From Cyanobium sp. Morenito 9A2 (GTDB lineage Bacteria; Cyanobacteriota; Cyanobacteriia; PCC-6307; Cyanobiaceae), in assembly GCF_024345575.1 (NCBI RefSeq), contig NZ_JAGQBJ010000005.1, positions 62,001 through 126,000 of the forward strand: a DNA stretch of 64,000 nucleotides, written 5' to 3'. Numbering within the stretch: position 1 is the first letter of the stretch; every line of letters starts with the position of its first letter. A program made the position numbers and the translations under genes. Below are positions 52,720 through 62,083 of the stretch, piece after piece. A model generated the notes under the pieces. It was not told the DNA's origin and ran no database searches. It worked only from the letters and a program-made list of their open reading frames with translations.

Positions 52720-53560
52720 TCTGCCCCTGGCGTTGCTGGCCGGCCTGGCCGCCAGCCAGCTCACCTTGATGACCCGCAGCGGGCCCGGCGCCGGCGACTA
52801 CGCGATCATGGCCGCCCTGGTCTGGCTGGGGGGCGCCGTGCTGCTGCACGACGACCGCCAGCAGCGGGGTTTTCCCCCCGCCCCCTGGCCCCTGCTGCTG
52901 CCGGGGCTGCTGCTGCTGCTTTGGTGCCTGCTGGTGCTCAGCTTCGCCCTGCGTCTCTACGACCCGCTCGTGCACCTACTCCCCCTGGCGGCATTGCTGG
53001 GCCTGGCACTGGTGTCGAACGCCAGCCCCCGGCGGCGCCTGTTTCGCCAACTGCTGCTGCTGGGGTTGCTTCCGCCGGCGATGCTGCTGTTCCAGGCGTT
53101 GCTGCCCCCCGAAGGCCCGGCGCGGCTCACAGCCACGTTTTCCGCTTTCCTGCTCTGGCTCGCCGGTCAACCGGCCCTGGCCGAGGGGATCGTGGTGCTG
53201 CTGCCCGGCCGCAGCCTCGAGATCGGCCAGGGCTGTCTCGGGCTCAACACGATCAGCCTCTGCCTGGGGGCGGTGGTGGTCTTCGCCCTGCTGCTGCCCG
53301 CCCATCGCCATCGAACCCTGTTGGCCCTGGCTGCCGCCGCCGTGCTCGTGGCCTTCGTGGTCAACGGCTTGCGGGTGGCGCTGCTGGGGTTCACCGATCC
53401 AGAGCCCGCCCCGGGCTGGTGGAACGAGCTGCACGGCTTCGACTTCTGGCACATCGGTCTGGGCTCCAGCCTGTTCTCACTGCTGGCCATGGGCGGCACC
53501 ACCGTTCTGGTGGTCGCCTCCCTGGAGTGGGAGCTGCGCCGGAGGCGCTCCGGAGGCTGA
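52706..53560 (+). CDS. Cyanoexosortase (PEP-CTERM-type protease/transpeptidase)
   Basis: 284 residues, about eight membrane segments. The exosortase triad is present: Cys177 in LEIGQGCLGLNTI, Arg223 in VVNGLRVALLG and His249 in FDFWHIGLGSSLFSLL. Exosortases recognise C-terminal PEP-CTERM-like signals on secreted proteins and cleave there. I chose ATG 52706, overlapping the HpsJ-like gene; an accessory gene follows. Likely substrates in this window are the tail-bearing proteins at 45675 and 47405. Confidence 0.88.
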   Translation: MKPADLPLALLAGLAASQLTLMTRSGPGAGDYAIMAALVWLGGAVLLHDDRQQRGFPPAPWPLLLPGLLLLLWCLLVLSFALRLYDPLVHLLPLAALLGLALVSNASPRRRLFRQLLLLGLLPPAMLLFQALLPPEGPARLTATFSAFLLWLAGQPALAEGIVVLLPGRSLEIGQGCLGLNTISLCLGAVVVFALLLPAHRHRTLLALAAAAVLVAFVVNGLRVALLGFTDPEPAPGWWNELHGFDFWHIGLGSSLFSLLAMGGTTVLVVASLEWELRRRRSGG

Positions 53561-53561
53561 G

Positions 53562-54158
53562 ATGGGGTCCGTCGGCCCTGCTCCCGCCCCGCCCGACGGC
53601 CGGCCCACGGACCTGCGCCTGCTGGTCCTGGTGTTGTTCACGGGCTGGGCCGCGCTGCTCAGCGTCGAGAGCTGGTTCCGCCCCCCCGGGGTCGAGCGAC
53701 CGGTTCCTTTCCCCACCACCGTGCTCCGGCCTGAGGGCACTTACCACCGGGTGCCGCAGGTGGCCGATCACCAACCGCTCCCTCCCCAGGTCGTGGTACT
53801 CCAGGCCGCCGATTACCGCGGACCGGACGGCCAACGGCTGGCCCTGCGCTGGATCACCCACACCTCCTCCTCCCGCGGCGGCATCAACTTCGACTTCCCC
53901 TCCATCGCCACGGCCGTGCTCGGTCCGGGGACCAGGGGCCACTGCCAGCGCATCAGCGCCGCCGGGCCGGAGGCCACCCTGTTGGGCAGCGAAACGGAGT
54001 TGCGCGCCGCCCTGGCCGCGTCGGCGCCCCAGGGCTTCGAGCGGCTGCTCTGGCTGGCGGGCCTGCGGCCCTACCAGGCCAATGCCTGCCTCTGGACCGG
54101 CACGGTGGCGCGGCCCTCCCCTTCGGCCCCACGGCGGGCTCCATCACGTTTCGAGTGA
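53562..54158 (+). CDS. Cyanoexosortase-associated (EpsI-like) protein
   Basis: 198 residues. An N-terminal membrane anchor (LRLLVLVLFTGWAALLSVES) is followed by a periplasmic domain with VVLQAADYRGPDGQRLALRW and SSSRGGINFDFPSIATAVLG. The order and W/R-rich strands match the accessory proteins encoded beside cyanoexosortases (EpsI-like). Starts one base after the exosortase stop. No further gene follows for almost 1 kb. Confidence 0.75.
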   Translation: MGSVGPAPAPPDGRPTDLRLLVLVLFTGWAALLSVESWFRPPGVERPVPFPTTVLRPEGTYHRVPQVADHQPLPPQVVVLQAADYRGPDGQRLALRWITHTSSSRGGINFDFPSIATAVLGPGTRGHCQRISAAGPEATLLGSETELRAALAASAPQGFERLLWLAGLRPYQANACLWTGTVARPSPSAPRRAPSRFE

Positions 54159-55109
54159 GGTCCCCCTTGGCATCGAGGGCACGGGGGGCGGCGACCACCC
54201 CTTGTCGCAGGGCGGGAGGCCCGGTTTGACACCCCCGGGCGAGACGGGTCTGAACACCTGAAAAGGCCTGCCGACGCCACCAACCGCGTGCTGGCGAACC
54301 CCCAGGGCACCGGGAGAATCGTGCGCACCGCCTCCCGACCGCGCACGGCGCATCGTCCCGCCGAACACCTGATCGTGGCCGTCCTGGGGAGCGCAGGGGG
54401 CCTTGAAACCGCCGTTGCGCACCTGCGGAACGGCAGCAGCCGCCACCCTGGTGGCCTGGAGCCGATTCCGCACGCCGTGAGGTTGGGGCCCATGCCCCGA
54501 AGCCCTCAGCACCAACGCACCCGCTCCGGTGCCCTGGGCGCGGACCCGGACCATTGGCGCTGAGGGCCTCCCAGCCTGAAGGCCGAGCGACGTTCATCGG
54601 ACGCCCGGTGATCGTGCCCGCCGCCGGCTGGATCCACGAGCGACGGCGCTGGTGCTGGTGATCGAAGCCATGGTGGGCGTGCTGAGGCTGAGTGGCCCGC
54701 CCGCTGCACTGGTCACGATCCGCGACCCGTTCACCGGAGCGATCGAAAAGCAGCACCCTTGAATCCGTCGTGGGGCTGAGAAGCTCGACCAGCGCCCCTG
54801 GCCCCTTCAAACGACCCCAACTGAAGTGAAATGAGCAGCAACCGCGGGCGCGCGGGCACGGTCCACGACCAGGAAGGATCCAACTCCGCTGCCTTCACCT
54901 GGGATGTCGGCGGTGGGGACGTCCTGATCCGGTCGTAAGCACTGGGTTGATGCGCCCAGGGAAGCCCAGCCTGGCCCGGCCAACGGGACTCTCGAGCCAG
55001 CACCTCGGCAGGTGGACCTGGGCGGCTGAACCCGAACAAACCTGCCAGAGTTGGTGAGTCAAGGGCCCACGTCAGGCCCGCCGCAGCCCTGCTGGCCCAG
55101 GCCCCTTCC
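54159..55109. other. Gene-poor stretch of about 0.95 kb
   Basis: No gene is supported on either strand; frames are open only because of high GC content. A short plus-strand piece (ATFIGRPVIVPAAGWIHERR, near 54590-54650) looks protein-like but is isolated. Could be decayed coding sequence. Confidence 0.4.
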
Positions 55110-55736
55110 ATGAACATCGGCATCCTGATCTTCCCCCAGGTGGAAGAGCTCGATTTCGTCGGCCCCTGGGAGCTCTTCAGCCTCTGGCAGCGGCTGGAGA
55201 ACGGCCCCGAGCGCTGCCTGGTGGTGGCCGAAACGCTCGATCCCGTGGTGGCCGCCAAGGGGCTCTCACTCAACCCCCACGCCTCCTTCAGCACCTGCCC
55301 GCCGCTGGATGTGCTGCTGGTGCCGGGGGGCCAGGGCACCCGAAAAGAAGTGTTCAACACCGCCTTGGTCGACTTCATCCGCGACCAGGCCGAGGGCGCC
55401 GGCGCCGTGCTCTCGGTCTGCACCGGCGCCTTCCTGCTGCACGCCGCCGGTCTCCTGGAGGGCCGTCGGGCCACCACCCACTGGGGTTCCCTCGATCGCC
55501 TGCGCGCCCTCGGCGATGTGGAGGTGGTGGAGGAGCGCACCACCCAGGACGGGCCGATCTGGACCTCGGCGGGGGTCTCGGCGGGGCTGGACCTGGCCCT
55601 GGCCTTCATCGCCGAGCGCGCCGGGGAGGAGGCCGCCGCAGAGGTGCAGCTGGCCGCCGAGTATTTCCCCTCGGACATCGTCTACGGCACGCCCTCGCGG
55701 CACCCCAAGGCTCCCGCCTATCTGCGCCGGAGCTGA
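55110..55736 (+). CDS. DJ-1/PfpI family protein
   Basis: 208 residues. NIGILIFPQVEELDFVGPWELFS is the GATase1-like PfpI opening with the conserved acidic residue near 12-13. LLVPGGQGTRK and the nucleophile elbow VLSVCTGAFLLHAAGLL (Cys104) follow, then ATTHWGSLDRL and TSAGVSAGLDLALAF. The W-G-S-L and S-A-G-V-S segments place it near the isonitrile-hydratase-like/AraC-N-terminal subgroup. Enzymatic role uncertain: hydratase, glyoxalase-like or chaperone. Cytosolic, stand-alone. Confidence 0.88.
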   Translation: MNIGILIFPQVEELDFVGPWELFSLWQRLENGPERCLVVAETLDPVVAAKGLSLNPHASFSTCPPLDVLLVPGGQGTRKEVFNTALVDFIRDQAEGAGAVLSVCTGAFLLHAAGLLEGRRATTHWGSLDRLRALGDVEVVEERTTQDGPIWTSAGVSAGLDLALAFIAERAGEEAAAEVQLAAEYFPSDIVYGTPSRHPKAPAYLRRS

Positions 55737-55766
55737 GCCCTAGGCTCCGGCCATGGGAGGCCTGCC

Positions 55767-57191
55767 TTGACACCGACCCCTGGGAGCAGCGACCAGGATC
55801 AGAGGCAAGGCCCCAGCCCAGGGCAGGTCGGTGCGGCCCCAGCGGCGAACCCCGCTCCTTCGGGGCAATTGCTCTCCATCCTTGGCGTGGGCTTCGGTCT
55901 GGCCGGTGCGGTGGGCGGTTCGATCGGCGCCGGCATCCTGCGCACCCCCGGTCTGGTGGCGGCCCAGCTCGGCAACGGGCCCCTGATCCTGGCCGCCTGG
56001 GCGCTGGGGGGGCTCTACGTGCTGCTGGGGGCCCTGGCCGTCGCCGAGCTGGGGGCGGCGATGCCCCGCGCCGGGGGCTGGACCGTGTACGCCCGCCGCG
56101 CCCTGGGGGATCAGGCCGGCTTCGCCGTCGGCTGGATCGACTGGGTGGGCCACTGCGCCGGCCTCGCCTGGGTGGTGGTCACGATCGGTGCTTACACCTC
56201 CGCCCTGGTCCCCGCGATCCCGCTCAACGGCAGCGCCATCGCCCTGGTGGTGCTGCTGCTCTTTGCCCTGATCCAGCTGATCGGGCTGGAGGCCGGCAGC
56301 CTCAGCCAGCAGCTCCTGAGCCTGGTGAAGGCCCTGGCCTTCCTGGCCCTGATCGGCGCCTGCCTGCTGCTCAGCCCGGGCCATGGGCCGGAGCTGGCCG
56401 GAGCCGGTGGGCCCTGCGCCCCCGGGGGCCTTTCGGCGCTGGTGATCGCGGCGGTGTTCGCCCTGCAGGCGGTGATCACCACCTACGACGGCTGGCAGAG
56501 CCCGATCTACTTCGCCGAGGAATTCAGCGCGCCCGAAAAGGAAGTCCCCCGCTCCTTGATCGGCGGACTGGTGGTGGTGATCGGATTGGTCCTGCTGGTG
56601 AACCTGGCCCTTCTGAAGGTGCTGCCGCTCGCGGAACTCGCTGCCTCCGACCTGCCCCTGGCCGATGCCGCACGCACCCTCTTCGGCCCCCTCAGCGGCC
56701 AGGTGATCCTGGTGCTGGCGCTGATCTCCTCGCTGGGGCTGGTGAACACCTCGATCATGTGCGCCCCCCGGATCCTGTTCAGCCTCAGCCGCGACGGGCT
56801 GTTCCCCGGCGCCTTCGCCCTGGTGCGCCCGAGCGGCACCCCCGTGAATGCCCTGGCCGCCACCACCCTGCTCACCGGCCTGCTGGTGCTGTTCGCCGAT
56901 TTCAATCGCCTGCTGGGGGTGGCCTCCCTGCTCTATGTGCTCCTTTATCTGGCCGGCATGGTCTCGATGCTGGTGCTGCGCTGGAAGGAGCCGGAGCTGC
57001 CGCGCCCCTTCAGGGCCCCGGGCGGCGCCTGGGCGGCCTCAATCGTGGCCCTGGGCTCCCTGGCCTTCCTGGGGGCGGCCGCCCTGAACGACCGCACCAA
57101 CAGCCTGCTGGCCCTCGCCCTGATCGTCCTCTCCCTGCCACTGAAGTGGCTGCAGCGGCGCCGGGACGTGTCCTCCCCGGGCGGGGCCTGA
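55767..57191 (+). CDS. Amino acid permease (APC superfamily)
   Basis: 474 residues from TTG 55767; about 12 membrane helices. GGSIGAGILRTPGLVAAQLG is the substrate-binding helix-1 motif of APC transporters, with AAMPRAGGWTVYARRALGDQ and PRSLIGGLVVVIG. Probably a proton-coupled amino acid importer. It lies 30 bases after the DJ-1 gene and four bases before phzF, so the three may form one operon, an inference from spacing. Confidence 0.9.
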   Translation: MTPTPGSSDQDQRQGPSPGQVGAAPAANPAPSGQLLSILGVGFGLAGAVGGSIGAGILRTPGLVAAQLGNGPLILAAWALGGLYVLLGALAVAELGAAMPRAGGWTVYARRALGDQAGFAVGWIDWVGHCAGLAWVVVTIGAYTSALVPAIPLNGSAIALVVLLLFALIQLIGLEAGSLSQQLLSLVKALAFLALIGACLLLSPGHGPELAGAGGPCAPGGLSALVIAAVFALQAVITTYDGWQSPIYFAEEFSAPEKEVPRSLIGGLVVVIGLVLLVNLALLKVLPLAELAASDLPLADAARTLFGPLSGQVILVLALISSLGLVNTSIMCAPRILFSLSRDGLFPGAFALVRPSGTPVNALAATTLLTGLLVLFADFNRLLGVASLLYVLLYLAGMVSMLVLRWKEPELPRPFRAPGGAWAASIVALGSLAFLGAAALNDRTNSLLALALIVLSLPLKWLQRRRDVSSPGGA

Positions 57192-57194
57192 GCG

Positions 57195-58103
57195 GTGCAC
57201 ACCCCCCCTCACCCAGCGATCGCCGCCGGCACCCTGCACCGGCTCGCGGCCTTCAGCGACGACCCGGCCGGGGGCAACCCGGCGGGGGTGTGGATCGGGG
57301 CGGCCCTGCCGCCAGCGGAGGCGATGCAGCAACTCGCCGCCGAACTGGGCTATTCGGAGACGGCCTTCCTGGCACCGCTGGAGGGAGGGGAGCGCAGGAT
57401 CCGTTACTTCAGCCCCAGCGGCGAGGTGCCCTTCTGCGGCCACGCCACCATCGCCAGTGGCGTCGTGCTGGGAACGTCGATGGGCATGGGCACCTACCAG
57501 CTGCAGACCGCCGTGGGCCAGGTGCCGGTGAGCGTGCGCCGGGAGAACGGCCGCGCGGTGGCCACCCTCACCTCGGTGGAGCCCCGCCAGGAATCCGCCC
57601 ACTCCGAACTGGTGGCGGCCGTGCTGGCCTGCCTGGGCTGGGGCGCCGGTGAACTGGACCCGGCGTTGCCGCCGCTCAAGGCCTTCGCCGGCGCCTGGCA
57701 CCTGGTGCTGGCGGCCCGCCACGCCGAACGGCTCGGGCAGCTCGACTACCCCTATGAACCCCTGCGGGAGCTGATGCTGGCCGAAGGGCTGCTCACCCTG
57801 CAGCTGATCTGGCGGGCCGAAGCGGCCCTGTTTCACGCCCGCAACCCCGCCCCCGCCTGCGGCATCCGCGAAGACCCCGCCACCGGTTCGGCCGCCGCCG
57901 CCCTCGGCGGCTATCTGCGCGCCCTGGGTCAGATCCCCCCCGGCGGCCGGTTCACGGTCCTGCAGGGGGAAGCGATGGGACGCCCCAGCCGCCTGGAGAT
58001 CACCATCCCCGCCCGCGGCGGCATCGGGGTCAGCGGCGGTGCCGTGGCGCTGCCGGTCCCCTGGGCCGCGGCGCCCCCTGGGGGCCTTGAACAGGGTTCC
58101 TAA
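57195..58103 (+). CDS. PhzF-family isomerase
   Basis: 302 residues from GTG 57195. AAFSDDPAGGNPAGVWIG, ELGYSETAFLAPL (catalytic Glu), YFSPSGEVPFCGHATIAS, and the second-half IREDPATGSAAAALGGYL are the PhzF landmarks. Outside phenazine clusters these proteins are isomerases/epimerases of unknown substrate. No other phenazine gene is visible, so phenazine synthesis should not be inferred. Confidence 0.93.
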   Translation: MHTPPHPAIAAGTLHRLAAFSDDPAGGNPAGVWIGAALPPAEAMQQLAAELGYSETAFLAPLEGGERRIRYFSPSGEVPFCGHATIASGVVLGTSMGMGTYQLQTAVGQVPVSVRRENGRAVATLTSVEPRQESAHSELVAAVLACLGWGAGELDPALPPLKAFAGAWHLVLAARHAERLGQLDYPYEPLRELMLAEGLLTLQLIWRAEAALFHARNPAPACGIREDPATGSAAAALGGYLRALGQIPPGGRFTVLQGEAMGRPSRLEITIPARGGIGVSGGAVALPVPWAAAPPGGLEQGS

Positions 58104-58133
58104 GCTGAGAAAAACGCGTGTCCTGGGCTCTTC

Positions 58134-58394
58134 ATGGCCGTCGACTCCTCCGAGCAGGGCCCCCGGTTCGTCAACGCCTGGGCCCAGCACCCACCGCTGC
58201 GCTTCTTCGGGGGCGTGGCGCTCGGGGTTTTCTTGTTGGCCATCCCCTGGTCCCTGGAAGAGCCCTTGCGGTTTGGCTCCGTTGAAGCCATCGCCAGCGC
58301 CGGCCTGGTGCTGCTCTGCGGAAGCCTCACCGCCCGCTGGGGCGCCAACTTCGTCGCAGCCCTCTCCCGCGCCTTGGATTCCCTGGCCCTGTGA
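58134..58394 (+). CDS. Small membrane protein of unknown function
   Basis: 86 residues with two hydrophobic segments (FFGGVALGVFLLAIPWSL and AIASAGLVLLCGSLTARWG) around a short charged loop. No family recognised. Its stop overlaps the next gene's GTG start, so it is probably co-translated with the Coa1-like protein. Confidence 0.6.
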   Translation: MAVDSSEQGPRFVNAWAQHPPLRFFGGVALGVFLLAIPWSLEEPLRFGSVEAIASAGLVLLCGSLTARWGANFVAALSRALDSLAL

Positions 58395-58816
58395 TCGCAG
58401 AGCCCCCCCCAAAGCGAAATTGGTGGCAGCGGAACTGGCCCTGGGTGGTGCCCCTGGGCTGCGCCGGCAGCCTGGTGTCGGTGCTGGGCTTCGTGGGCCT
58501 GGCGGTCTTCGGGGTGTTCGGCCTGATGAAGTCCTCCATTCCCTACAAGGAGGCCCTGGGGCGGGCCCAGGGCGATCCGGTGGTGCGCAGCCGCCTGGGG
58601 GCTCCCATCCAGGGCGGCCTGTTCCTCTCCGGCCAGGTCAACGTGAGCGGCACCGATGGCAGCGCCAACCTGGCGATCCCGATCAGCGGTCCGAAGGGTT
58701 CGGGCACGCTGGTGGTGCAGGCACGCAAAGCCCGCGGGGAGTGGACCTACTCCACCCTGGAAGTGCAGCCCGATGGCCCGGGCACCCCCATCAAGTTGAT
58801 CGGTGACGCGCTCTGA
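58391..58816 (+). CDS. Coa1-like membrane protein
   Basis: 141 residues from GTG 58391. An N-terminal cytoplasmic W-rich region (RNWWQRNWPWVVPLG) leads into a membrane helix (LVSVLGFVGLAVFGVFGLM), then SIPYKEALGRAQGDPVVRSRLG, GQVNVSGTDGSANLAIPISG and WTYSTLEV. This is the pattern of the cytochrome oxidase assembly factor Coa1 domain as found in bacteria. Its role here is unknown. It overlaps the next gene by 14 bases. Confidence 0.65.
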   Translation: MIAEPPPKRNWWQRNWPWVVPLGCAGSLVSVLGFVGLAVFGVFGLMKSSIPYKEALGRAQGDPVVRSRLGAPIQGGLFLSGQVNVSGTDGSANLAIPISGPKGSGTLVVQARKARGEWTYSTLEVQPDGPGTPIKLIGDAL

Positions 58817-59159
58817 CCCCTGGAGATGCCAGTGCCTGGCCCTGCTTCTCCTGCTGGCCAGCTGCAGTTCAGGGCCGAAGCTGGTCGTCGTCAACCGTTC
58901 GGCAGCCACCCTTGATGACGTGGTGGTTTCAGGGGTTGGGTTCGAGCGGCCGATCGGTGCGCTCAAGGGCAGCGAGCAGAGAACACTGGAGGTGCACCCG
59001 CGGGGCGAGTCAGGGGTGCGTCTGCGCTTCAAGGCTGCCGGCCGCACCATCGACAGCGGCGAGCTGGGCTACATCGAGAACAACCCCAGCTACCGGGTGG
59101 TGGCGAGCGTTGAGCCAAGCCTGGAGGTGAAGGTGGAGTCCAGCCTGGGCAACTACTGA
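58803..59159 (+). CDS. Predicted small lipoprotein
   Basis: 118 residues from GTG 58803. The signal peptide ends in a lipobox (LALLLLLASCSS; acylated Cys). The remaining domain is beta-rich (KLVVVNRSAATLDDVVVSG, RTLEVHPRGESGVRLRF), resembling small immunoglobulin-like lipoproteins, but no family is named. Last gene of a three-gene overlapping set. Confidence 0.65.
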   Translation: MTRSDPWRCQCLALLLLLASCSSGPKLVVVNRSAATLDDVVVSGVGFERPIGALKGSEQRTLEVHPRGESGVRLRFKAAGRTIDSGELGYIENNPSYRVVASVEPSLEVKVESSLGNY

Positions 59160-60774
59160 TGCGGCGCCAGGAGCCCCAGCCTCGGTGGCGCGTCAGCTCT
59201 CCTGAGATCCCCCTGAATCTGCCCAGAACCATGGGGCGGCAGGGGATCTGGGCCAAGAAAAGAGGGCATGGCCCAGCCCACGTCCGCCCGTGACCGGTCT
59301 TCGACTGCTCCCCACGGGCCCTTCCCGCCAGGCCTGATCAGGGTGCCGGACGTTCGGTGATCCTGGTCCCTGCCAGGGCAGGAAACCCCACGGCGAGAAG
59401 GGCTCTGACCCGCGGATCCCCCCGTTGGTGACGCCCCATGCCCGTTGCGCGGACAGCGACAGCTCGGGCACGGTCGAGGGATGCTGGGTCGAGGGACTGG
59501 CCCGTCGGGTGCGGACGGTCAGCCCTCTGCTCCACCACAGCCGTGCCTGTTTCGCAGTGGCCATCCGGCGGCCATGGTTCCCTCGCCCGAGCTGGAGGGA
59601 CAACGCTGCGCCAATGGCAACCGTGCCAGTGACCTGCCAGATGAACGGGGCTGCCGCTGAACCGGCTGGCCAGGATCCGCCGGACCGGACGGATCAGGAA
59701 CGCTGGCGATGCCGGCTCGGGACCTGGCCCCGGAAGCGATCAGACGCCGCTGAACAGCCCGATGGGAGACTCCCCCATGGGAGCCAAACGATGGGAAACA
59801 ATGCCACCCCTGCGCCGGAGAGGACGTTGAAGCCCCCTTAGCGGCAGGCGGGCCATCGGCCGGGAACGGCGAGGCCACAACCCGCCTGACCGGTGGGACG
59901 GAAGCAGGAAGGGACCTGAGCTCTTAGCCCCGCGCTCGTCTCCCACCCCGGAGATCTGAGCGCCAAGTCTTTGGAGCATCTCCAGGATTGAATCCACCGG
60001 GGTGCTCCGGTTGAACGGGGCCGTGGTTACGGCCGCCCGGGTTGCCCGGCTCGGCCAAGACCCTCCGGGCCGATGGACCTGGAGCACGCGACGGAAGCAA
60101 CCCTCCACCCTGCGGCCGCAGCAGTGAAGTGGGGCCCAATGGCCCAGGGCCCACGCGCTCTGCCCCGGCGCCAGGGCGGCACAGATGCCGTGGAGGCAGG
60201 TGTGCGGTTCCTATGGTTCCCACCCTGCTGAGACCGGAGCGCACCGGGCTGAAGAGACCTGCCCGCCGATTCAGGCTGACCCATCAGCGGCGATCCGCCG
60301 CCGTCTGCCCCCCTCACCGATGGCCAGGCCCGCGCCCGCCAGGGCGACGGGGCCATACCTCCGCCGCTCTGGCAACATCAAGAATCGCCAGCGATTTGCT
60401 GCGATCTGGGGGAGAAATCAATCACCCGTTCTTGCTCCAGAAGGCCTTGATCATGGAGACGGAAAGATTCACTGAATCCTGCGGGCATGAGCCTGCCGGC
60501 GTCCTGTTGCAGCTCCTGTTCCGTCAAAGTGGCCTGTGGCGGCAAGGTAAGTCACTGACGGATCGTGGAGCATCCAGTGGCTGCGTCTGGCCGCTGAAGA
60601 GGACCCCATGGGGCTGGTCAAGCCGCCCGCGACAAGTCATGGTGATCATCTACCCATGACGAGAACCCTGGCGCCGGATCGATTTCAGCGGCACAGGCCA
60701 CGATGGCCCCTGCCGCAACAGGTTGACAGGTGGAAGAACAGCAACGAATATCAACGGGTCCAAAGAGGAAAGGG
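59160..60774. other. Long gene-poor stretch of about 1.6 kb
   Basis: The largest gap in the window. Open frames are abundant on both strands because of GC content, but none shows protein-like composition or a recognisable family. From about 60380 onward the composition becomes less GC-rich, like the cassette to the right, suggesting that a boundary lies here. No tRNA, repeat array or terminal inverted repeats noticed. Confidence 0.4.
60763..60774 (+). promoter_or_regulatory. Purine-rich ribosome-binding-like site before a short ORF
   Basis: AAGAGGAAAGGG immediately precedes ATG 60775. It is stronger than the sites before most genes here and is the main reason to consider the 20-residue ORF real. 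Confidence 0.35.
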
Positions 60775-60837
60775 ATGGCAACCTCAGCCCTCTCCACCCT
60801 GAAGTGTGAAGCTGATCATGCCAAGCATGAAGGTTGA
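60775..60837 (+). CDS. Possible 20-residue leader or precursor peptide
   Basis: The ORF encodes MATSALSTLKCEADHAKHEG and stops seven bases before the preferred start of the Zn-dehydrogenase gene. It has a good upstream ribosome-binding-like sequence. It could be a translational leader for the operon or, given the radical SAM enzyme downstream, a very small precursor peptide; one Cys is present. No homology can be claimed and it may be chance. Confidence 0.25.
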   Translation: MATSALSTLKCEADHAKHEG

Positions 60838-60844
60838 GGACACA

Positions 60845-61951
60845 ATGACGTCCAGCCTTGTTCTTCACGCCACAGAAGCAGGCAACGGCAGGCAAACACG
60901 GCAGGCCAATCAACGTTATAAGGATCCCTCGATCCGCCTTGAGGAAAGGGAACTGAAACCCTTGGCTCCCGATGGTCTGCGCCTTCAGATGCTCAGGGTA
61001 GGCATCTGCGGAACGGACATTCACATGACGCAGAAGGATCCCAACGGCTATGTACGTTGCTCAGCGCCCGCCTCCATTCCAGAGCATGGTCGGATTCTGG
61101 GGCATGAAGGAATCGGCAGGGTGATCGCCACCGGTGCAGATGTTTCCAGCTTTCGGGTGGGAGAGATCGTGGCACCCGAATCCGTCCTGAGCTGCGGGCT
61201 CTGCAGGCCGTGCCGGGCCGGAGCCTTCAATCAGTGCCGGCATGCCCGGCTGCTGGGCATGGAAAACGATGGCCTGTTTTCCGCAATTGCCGACGTCCCG
61301 GCCCGATCCGCCGTCGGCATCCATAGGTTGGCCGAAAGCGAACAGGGGCTGCAGATGGCCGCCTGCCTCGAACCCGCGGGCGTTGCCCTGTTGACGGGCC
61401 TGAAAGCACAGATGTCACCGGGCGACAAGGTGCTGATCTTCGGGGCCGGGCCGATAGGACTGCTCTGCGCCATGATGGCGCGGCGATTGCATGGTGCATC
61501 AGCGGTCTGCATGGTGGAACCCTCCGCCTACCGCAGAGATTTTGCGGCTGCTTGGACTGATCAGGTGGTGGAGTCAGTGGAGGCGTTGGAGACACCCGAT
61601 GGCGGGTGGGATGTTGTTGTGGAGGCATCGGGTATTCTTGCCAATGTCAACACTGTGTTTCGTCAGATCGCCCCCTGTGGCCGTGTGGCTTTGCTGGGCA
61701 GGGGCGGAGAAGCGTTGTTGGTTGAAGCCGTCGACCATATGATCACCAACGCCATCAGCGTTATGGGTCTTCGCGGCCACCTTGGCGGTGTTTACGAGCG
61801 ACTGATTGACCTGTGCGTTTCCGGGGTCCTTCCCCTGGATCGAATTGTCAGCACAACCATGGAGGGACTCGACAAACTTTGCCATGTGCTGGAGCGTCCG
61901 GATTCCATCTCCAGCGCAGATTGCAAGATCGTAGTCAAGCTCTCCAGTTAA
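60845..61951 (+). CDS. Zn-dependent medium-chain dehydrogenase (sugar/polyol/threonine type)
   Basis: About 368 residues from ATG 60845, preferred over GTG 60806 because GAGG lies five bases upstream. The catalytic zinc site is VGICGTDIH (Cys55) and LGHEGIG (His87-Glu88); the structural zinc has four Cys in SCGLCRPCRAGAFNQC (117, 120, 123, 131). NAD(P) is bound by VLIFGAGPIGLLCAMMA. The family includes sorbitol, threonine and inosamine-type dehydrogenases; the substrate here is unknown. It heads a radical SAM plus sugar-transporter set. GC content is lower than in the polysaccharide genes. Confidence 0.88.
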   Translation: MTSSLVLHATEAGNGRQTRQANQRYKDPSIRLEERELKPLAPDGLRLQMLRVGICGTDIHMTQKDPNGYVRCSAPASIPEHGRILGHEGIGRVIATGADVSSFRVGEIVAPESVLSCGLCRPCRAGAFNQCRHARLLGMENDGLFSAIADVPARSAVGIHRLAESEQGLQMAACLEPAGVALLTGLKAQMSPGDKVLIFGAGPIGLLCAMMARRLHGASAVCMVEPSAYRRDFAAAWTDQVVESVEALETPDGGWDVVVEASGILANVNTVFRQIAPCGRVALLGRGGEALLVEAVDHMITNAISVMGLRGHLGGVYERLIDLCVSGVLPLDRIVSTTMEGLDKLCHVLERPDSISSADCKIVVKLSS

Positions 61952-62083
61952 CTGACTTGACTCCCGGCAGCGCAGGAAACGACGCCCTCTGCCCCTTCAG
62001 GACGGCGTGGCAAAGGCCTCCAGATCCAGGGTCGTCCCGCCAGCTTCCGCACAGTTAAGGCGCCGAGATTCACCCGCCAGCTG

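Noticed and set aside
57195-58103. Phenazine biosynthesis pathway suggested by phzF
   Set aside because: No other phenazine gene is present; PhzF-like proteins are widespread with other roles.
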